In this document: one piece after another, positions 58,551-64,000 of the stretch
Layout: each line of letters starts with the position of its first letter
Position numbering within the stretch: position 1 is the stretch's first letter
NCBI GenBank assembly: GCA_038503075.1
Contig: JBCAML010000011.1
Coordinates: 186,001-250,000, forward strand
Direction: 5' to 3'
DNA length: 64,000 nucleotides
DNA from: Gyromitra esculenta
Lineage: Eukaryota > Ascomycota > Pezizomycetes > Pezizales > Discinaceae
Made by a program: the position numbers and the translations under genes
Notes under the pieces: generated by a model
Seen by the model: only the letters and a program-made list of their open reading frames with translations
What the model was told of the DNA's origin: nothing
Databases searched by the model: none

Positions 58551-60377
58551 TTGGTTCCCATTTCCTTACCTTTGTCGGCTTTTTCTATTTCAGGTTTTTC
58601 AGTGTCGGATACATGCGTGGAGGAACAATTGGATGGGGAACATTTTGTTGTATCTTGTAACATTTCCCATAACAATAAAATTATCAAAACTCACGCACTA
58701 CTGGACACTGGAGCCTCGGGATTTGCCTTCATTGATAAGGACTTCGCGAGTCACCACTCCCTACCTCTCCTACCCCTAAAAACCCCTCGGCAACTTGAAG
58801 TAATAGATGGCCGCCCAGTCTCGTCAGGAGACATCACCCATATTACTAATATCAACCTCTCCATCCAACAACACCAGGAACAAGCCCCCTGTTTCGTCAC
58901 CCAACTAGGACACTACCCCCTCGTTCTAGGAATTCCATGGATGAATCATCACGATGTCCAACTCCGCTTCGCCCAAAAACGCATTGAGTTTAATTCTAAA
59001 CTCTGCACCACCCATTGTACCCCCCATTTCGCCACCGTAACCGCCCCCTCGATTGTAGCCCCCAAGCTAAACCTATCCTTCATCAACGCCGCTAGTTTCA
59101 GAACTCTCACCCGAAAACACTCCTCCCAAGCCTATGCAATGTCACTGTATGAAATTAACAAAATCATCAATGACAAGACAACCAAGGAGGAATGGAGAAC
59201 GAGAATTCCTACGGAATATCACGACTTTTTGGATATGTTCGATAAGAAGAAAGCCCAAGGATTACCCCCACGCCGCTTGTATGACCACAAGATACAACTG
59301 ATGGACGGAAAAGATGCACCTTTCGGACCCCTTTATGGAATGTCCCGAGAAGAGCTTATTGTCCTAAAGAAGTATATTGAAGACAATCTTGAGAAGGGAT
59401 TCATTCGGACTAGTTCCTCTCCAGCCGGATCCCCCGTCCTATTTGTCAAAAAAGCTGACGGTTCCCTACGACTCTGTGTGGATCTCACGGATGGCTTCTC
59501 GTTAAGCCCTTCAGTATCCCTGAAGGTGAGCAGTGCTACTTAAGCGAGAAACCAATACGTTCGAGGAGTGCGGTATAGTCTACAGGTCCTACGAAGAGTA
59601 TACTTCAAGGCGAAGTATCGGCGATGTTTCACAGCGGCAGCGAGGATTCTGAGGTAGAATCGAAGTGGAATTATAACAGATACAGCAGAAGTGAAACGAG
59701 AACGTTGCTTAAGAAAAGAAGAAAGAAAGTACAAAGAACAAACAGAATCCTTCACTTAAATACCCCGCTTTTACCCAACAAAACCCAATAACCGATAACA
59801 CCCGAACTACAATAACATTGTCTAACAACCGAAAAGCACCACAACCCTATACGCGAACCCTAGCCCTATATCCAATCCTTAATCTGTGAAAGTGGACTAC
59901 CGAGGCCTTAATGCTATTACCGTTAAGGATCGCTATACCTCTCCCCTCATCCGCGAAACCCTGGACCGACTCGCCAAGGCGCAATGGTATACCAAATTAG
60001 ACCTCCGTGACGGTTACCACCAAGTACGCATTGCCGAGGGAGATGAGTGGAAAACAGCCTTTCGCACCCGCTATGGCTTATATGAGTACCAAGTCATGCC
60101 GTTCGGCTTAACCAACGCCCCGGGAACTTTTCAACGATTCGTTAATGATTGCCTCACCGAGTACCTGGATATTTTTTGCACAGCCTACCTCGATGATATC
60201 CTAATCTATAGTGATACCTTCGCGGAGCATCAGGTCCATGTACGAAAAGTACTTCAGACACTCAAGAACAACCATATCTTGCTCAAACCGGAAAAATGCG
60301 AATTCGAGGTACAGACGACCAAGTACCAGGTCTCATTCTTACCCCTGACGGTATTAAGATGGATGAAGAGAAACTAA
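58551..60377 (+). pseudogene. Ty3 protease and reverse transcriptase, split by solo LTR 4
   Basis: Protease motif LLDTGASGF at about 58698. The RT begins with FGPLYGMSREEL and FIRTSSSPAGSPVLFVKK. It is cut at LRLCVD by the LTR at 59483-59891 and resumes at [14 protein letters not shown]. The RT core follows: [30 protein letters not shown], and YLDD at 60186-60197. The LTR plus its duplication is 414 nt, a multiple of three, but it brings in-frame stops. A shift after KYQV near 60328 ends the frame at 60377. Confidence 0.92.
59483..59891 (-). mobile_element. solo LTR 4, inverted inside the Ty3 RT
   Basis: 409 bp, ends TCTCACGG...CTGTGAAA; target duplication GTGGA (59478-59482, 59892-59896). 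It belongs to the same family as its host element but in the opposite orientation. Its insertion therefore postdates the full element. Confidence 0.95.
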
Positions 60378-60419
60378 AAGCAGTACGGGAATGGGGGCAC
60401 CCCTAAGAGTGTCAAAGAC

Positions 60420-61060
60420 GTACAACTTTTCTAGGCTTTCTTAATTTTTACCGTCGCTTTATTCTCGGTTTTTCCAAGCTGGCCTCCCTCTCACGGCCCT
60501 AACAAAAAAAGGCATTATTTTCGAATGGACAGTAGAAGCGGATATCGCCTTCGAGAACCTAAAACATGCCTTCACCACCGCTCCAATCCTCATCCACTTT
60601 GATCCGACAAGAAAATCATTGTGGAAACCGACGCCTCCGACTTCGTATCCGGAGGAGTCTTGTCTCAATACGATAACACTGGAGTTCTACATCCAGTCGC
60701 ATTCTTCTCCAAAAACATTCACCTGCTGAATGCAATTACGAGATTTACGACAAAGAACTGCTAGCGATTATCCGAGTATTCGAGGAATGGCGCCCGGAAC
60801 TCGAAGGTTCCAAACACCCCATTGACGTAATCAGTGACCATAAAAATCTCGAATATTTTATGAGCACGAAACAGCTAAATCGACGTCAAGCACGATGGGG
60901 TGAATATCTCTCCCGCCGATTTCGTAATTACATACCGCCCAGGCAGTCAAGGAGAAACCAGACGCATTGACCAGAAGATCAGGAGATCTTCCCAAGGAAG
61001 GGATGAACGATTGGCACACCAAAGCCAAGTGGTATTGAAGAAGGAAAATGTGGATCACTA
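60420..61060 (+). pseudogene. Ty3 RNase H remnant
   Basis: Broken frames still show [23 protein letters not shown] (catalytic block near 60621-60644), [24 protein letters not shown] and [11 protein letters not shown], the usual Ty3 RNase H order. Several single-base indels and stops are present. Confidence 0.85.
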
Positions 61061-61220
61061 AGCTAAGTTTGTTGTCGGCTTCTTTGTCAAATGAAGCCGC
61101 TGAATGACGCCCCCTACAAAAACTCTTTCAAAACGGATTAGTTACTGATAAATTTCCGGAGAAGATACTTTTAGCGTTAAGGAATAAAGATCAACAATCA
61201 AAGGAGATCACCTTAAGCGA

Positions 61221-62263
61221 ATGTACCAACGAAAACGGAAGACTATGCTACGAGGACGTATTTATGTTCCAGACTTTGACCCTCTACGCCTAGAACTCAT
61301 CAAAAGGCACCATGATGTACCAGCCGCAGGCCACCCAGGAAGAGATAAAACATTTGAACTCCTGGATAGAAATTTCTATTGGCCCAAGATGAGGGAATCA
61401 GTCGCTCGTTACGTACGGAACTGTCATATCTGTCAGAAAGCTAAACCAGTCACACAACGTACCTTAGAGTACTCCGCCCGCTACCTATCCCGCAACGACC
61501 CTGGCAGGAAATCTCGATGGACTTTGTTACAGGCCTTCCGAGTCTAATGGTTATGATGCGATTCTGGTAATTGTTGACAGGTTATCGAAGATGCGACACC
61601 TTATCCCGTGTAATACGACTGTTAATTCACGGGATGTCGCTGATCTTTACCTGCAACATGTCTGGAAATTACATGGCCTACCTACGCATATTCACTCCGA
61701 TCGGGGCACCCAATTCACAGCCCACTTCTGGAAAGAGCTTTGTCAACGTCTCGGAATACAAGCTAGAATGTCTACTGCCTTCCATCCAGAAACGGACGGG
61801 CAAACAGAAAGACTAAACGCGGTAATGGAACAATACCTCCGATCCTATGTGACCTATCAACAAGAGGACTGGAGCGGTGGCTACCAATGGCGGAATTCTC
61901 CGCAAATAATCAAGAATCGGCAAGTACGAAAGTATCTCCTTTCCTTGCTAACTATGGTTATCACCCTCGTTTCGGCACTGCTCTCATTCCCCCGACGAAT
62001 ACCCCTCAAAGTCAAGATGCCACTGCGCCCATAGCAGAATGCAGGAACTGTACGACTACCTTAGGACCCAGATCAGAACCGCTCAAGATACCCAGGAAAC
62101 GGCGATAAATAAACATCGAACACCCGCCGGCATACCAAATCAAGACCCAGTCTTCGTGTCGATGAAGAATATTAGGACAAATCGTAACGCTCGAAAACTG
62201 GACTGGAAATGGATGGGTCCTTATGCAGTGAAAAAGATTATTTCCCCTTTCGACATGAAATAG
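61221..62263 (+). pseudogene. Ty3 integrase, frameshifted
   Basis: Zinc-binding HHCC region (IKRHHDVPAAGHPGRDKTF, then CHICQKAK). The catalytic triad is recognisable: IVDRLSK (Asp), [10 protein letters not shown] (Asp) and [11 protein letters not shown] (Glu). Frame changes near 61520 and 61550 and again after 61880 break it. The C-terminal part (NRNARKLDWKWMGPYAV) is the GPY/F-type module of Ty3 integrases. Confidence 0.92.
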
Positions 62264-62365
62264 ATCTCACTCATCGGTCAAATACCATCCTGTTTTCACG
62301 TTTATTAAGCCCGCTAACGATGCCCTCGGGACAAATTATTCCTCCTCCAGCCCCTATAATTGTCA

Positions 62366-62510
62366 ATGAGCAGGAGGAATATTACATTGAAAAAATCCTC
62401 GACCAACGCAACCACCGAGGACAACTTCAATATCTTGTTGAGTGGACCGGATATGCTCACCCTACTTGGGAACCTGCCGAGGATCTACGGGATACGGGCC
62501 TTGACACATT
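62366..62510 (+). pseudogene. chromodomain at the integrase C-terminus
   Basis: EEYYIEKILDQRNHRGQLQY, followed by LVEWTGYAHPTWEPAEDL, is a clear chromodomain with aromatic cage residues Tyr, Trp and Tyr/Trp. In chromoviruses it steers integration towards histone-marked chromatin, which may explain why insertions of this family pile up here. Confidence 0.93.
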
Positions 62511-62560
62511 CTCGCCGAAACGACTACCGCCGCCAAGGTTCGCAGGAGGCTCGCGGCTTG

Positions 62561-62571
62561 AAGGGGGGCTC
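62561..62571 (+). promoter_or_regulatory. polypurine tract
   Basis: AAGGGGGGCTC directly abuts the 3' LTR start TTTCACGG at 62572, the normal site for plus-strand priming. Confidence 0.85.
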
Positions 62572-62996
62572 TTTCACGGATAAGAATCGGGTAATGGGCT
62601 AGGATGGTTGTGGAAGTTACGAAGGATTTTCTTTTAGTACAATGGCTTTGTCTTTCGGTTATGTTTCGGATGTTGCTGGATGGTTGCTTGTGTTACGAGA
62701 AAGCGGGGTATTTAAAACAGAGGATTTTGGTCGCTTGTGTTCTCTTTCTCTTTTCTCCTTAAGCAACGTTCTCAGTTTACTTCTCCTGTATTCGTTTCAA
62801 TACCATCTCGATTCTCCTTCAGAATCCTCGCGGTCGCTGTCGCTGTGAAAATACTCTCACACTTAACTCGCCTGGAGTTAGACCCACGTAGGACTTGTAG
62901 ACAACTTCGTCGCTCTTATCGCAACAGTTCTCGCTTAAGTAGCTCTGCTTACCTTCTGGGATACAGAAGGGCTTAGGCTGGGACTGAACCGTGAGA
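62572..62996 (+). repeat. 3' LTR of the full Ty3 element
   Basis: 425 bp, from TTTCACGG to CCGTGAGA, nearly identical to the 5' LTR. It is followed by the target duplication CATTC. Confidence 0.95.
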
Positions 62997-63205
62997 CATT
63001 CCATTTTTTAATAAATGGGAGGATGATTGAGTTGCCGAAGCTAAGATCAAGTACACTTGGTCTTGAGTGAGAGTCATAGGGGAATCTTGTAAAAATTCCT
63101 GGCGTGTTGAGACATTTGAAGGAGGATAGATTTGCGGCCATGTGATACTTTTCCCCTTCGTTGTATTCTTGAGGTGAAATATTGCGGAGTGGATTGGTGG
63201 ATGGA
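62997..63205 (-). pseudogene. LINE endonuclease middle fragment
   Basis: The minus-strand reading MAANLSSFKCLNTPGIFTRF, then SRPSVLDLSFGNS and LPFIKKWN, fits the middle of an APE-type endonuclease. It joins the fragment at 63618-64000 on one side and 56235-56454 on the other. Confidence 0.88.
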
Positions 63206-63617
63206 TCTCACGGTTGAGTCACTTGTCAAGCCCTTCAGTATCACTGAAGGTGAGCAGTGCTTCTTGATGAGGTATCAACGCGTTCAAAGAGTGCGGCGTT
63301 TACACGGGTTCTACAATGGGTTTTATCTCAAGGCGAGATAAGTGCGGCGAAGTGGACAGCGACAGCGAGGATTACGAGATAGAACCAAGATAGTATTCCG
63401 ACAAATACAGGAGAAGGTAAACGAGAACGTTCTTAAGGAAAGAAGAAGAAGAGAAACAAAGGCAGCCAAAATCCTTCCTTAAATACCCGCTTTTGGTAGC
63501 ACCAACAACGACAACCAGAAGCACAAAGACATTATTGCACTAATCATAAAACATGCTTAGAACAACAAAGGAATTATACAACCATCCGAACCACAATTCC
63601 TAAGTCAATCCGTGAAA
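63206..63617 (-). mobile_element. solo LTR 5 (Ty3 family), in LINE endonuclease
   Basis: 412 bp, inverted orientation. Ends TCTCACGG...CCGTGAAA; target duplication ATGGA (63201-63205, 63618-63622). Confidence 0.94.
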
Positions 63618-64000
63618 ATGGATGGTGAATGTTGAAATCTCCAACAATAAGTGTGGGAATGTTACAGGTAGTAAAGATTTGGGACTGATGAATAAAGTGT
63701 CCACCTGTATCGGGTCTTGATCAATTGTAGATGTTGAGAATATTCATATTGTAGGTTGATTCGTTGAAGATTGGATTCTTGAAACAGAGGTGGACATTTA
63801 AAATGTCATCTCTGGAGTAGTTTTCGACCAAGAAACTGGCCTGATATGAGTTGCAGAAATCAATAGAGATGTAAGTGCATACTCTGATTTTCTGATTGGG
63901 GAGAGTAGAGGGAATAAGGAGATGGTATCCTGGAGCTTTGAGTGGTTTGTCGTTCCATAAATAGGGGTCTTGGATTGCGACAATCGAGGGAGTAGGTTGA
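63618..64000 (-). pseudogene. LINE endonuclease N-terminal fragment, cut by window edge
   Basis: Minus-strand reading shows PTPSIVAIQDPYLW (the Gln/Asp-Pro motif of APE endonucleases) and, near the left end, PTLIVGDFNIHHPS (the GDFN-H motif). One in-frame TGA lies between them after NIYN. Confidence 0.88.

Larger units (their letters stand above)
56455..62996 (+). mobile_element. full-length chromodomain Ty3 element with nested inserts
   Basis: 6,542 bp with two LTRs (56455-56872, 62572-62996) and target duplication CATTC (56450-56454, 62997-63001). Order: LTR, SINE-like insert in the primer-binding site, gag, protease, RT (split by solo LTR 4), RNase H, integrase, chromodomain, polypurine tract, LTR. 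Order and chromodomain define a chromovirus of the Ty3 group. Frameshifts in gag, at the RT/RNase H junction and in the integrase make this copy inactive. The two LTRs are nearly identical by eye, with a 6-bp CGCTGT unit difference near the centre, so insertion was fairly recent despite the coding damage. Confidence 0.97.
52209..64000 (-). mobile_element. Tad-like LINE, interrupted five times, runs off right edge
   Basis: Reads right to left. Pieces: 63618-64000 and 62997-63205 (endonuclease), 56235-56454 (endonuclease end), 54037-55826 (RT), 52765-53610 (C-terminal zinc region and 3' untranslated region), and 52209-52319 (3' end with poly(A) as a T-run at 52209-52225). The gaps are LTR-retrotransposon insertions. 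Endonuclease marks are AIQDPYL, GDFNIHHP and GSDHIPI. Removing an LTR plus one copy of its target duplication restores the frame, for example VDGT to PLPLLRIHLKG across 53611-54036. The RT and C-terminal CCHC order matches the Tad1 clade. The 5' part lies outside the window. Confidence 0.93.

Overview
The window reads as nuclear DNA of a filamentous ascomycete (Pezizomycotina). The genes are split by short introns (about 47-93 nt) with GTAAGT-like donors, CTAAC/CTGAT-type branch points and pyrimidine-poor AG acceptors. Recognisable families include apsB/mto1, a bimE-type APC1, DUF6594, a PB1-UBA protein and the RES-complex FHA protein. Tad-like LINE and chromodomain Ty3 elements fit the same group. 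I cannot name the species. No rRNA, functional tRNA or CRISPR array was seen.

Layout. 0.6-5.5 kb: a DUF6594 gene and an F-box/LRR/Cys-rich gene, both +. 6.3-8.2 kb: an intact orphan DIRS-type reverse transcriptase-RNase H ORF (-). 8.2-10.9 kb: gene-free, with two different MITEs and a LINE 3'-end scrap. 10.9-13.8 kb: a 927-residue coiled-coil protein (-). 13.8-17.5 kb: gene-free with a third MITE. 17.5-20.6 kb: a PB1-UBA protein (+). 21.6-22.7 kb: a polytopic membrane protein (-). 22.7-27.9 kb: a gene-free gap. 27.9-29.1 kb: a small multi-span membrane protein (+). 30.4-31.1 kb: a decayed gene whose stops all look like C-to-T/G-to-A changes. 34.5-39.1 kb: apsB/mto1 (-). 40.3-41.2 kb: the FHA protein of the pre-mRNA retention and splicing complex (-). 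42.5-48.7 kb: APC1 (-). 49.2 kb: second copy of the third MITE.

52.2-64 kb is one nested transposon pile. A Tad-like LINE (-, running off the right edge) has been hit five separate times by one chromodomain Ty3 family: four solo LTRs and one full element at 56455-62996. Each insertion has its own 5-bp target duplication, and removing them rejoins the LINE reading frame. The full Ty3 copy itself carries a sixth LTR, inverted inside its RT, and a tRNA-derived SINE-like insert that duplicated its primer-binding site. The family has unusual LTR ends (TTTCACGG...CCGTGAGA, not TG...CA). A 9-nt match between the probable transcript start and the primer-binding site suggests self-primed reverse transcription, as in Tf1/sushi chromoviruses.

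Two host genes act in mitosis and the cytoskeleton: apsB/mto1 (gamma-tubulin recruitment at microtubule-organising centres) and APC1 (cyclosome scaffold). They lie about 3.5 kb apart on the same strand with the FHA splicing gene between them. Nothing suggests co-regulation, and there are no operons.
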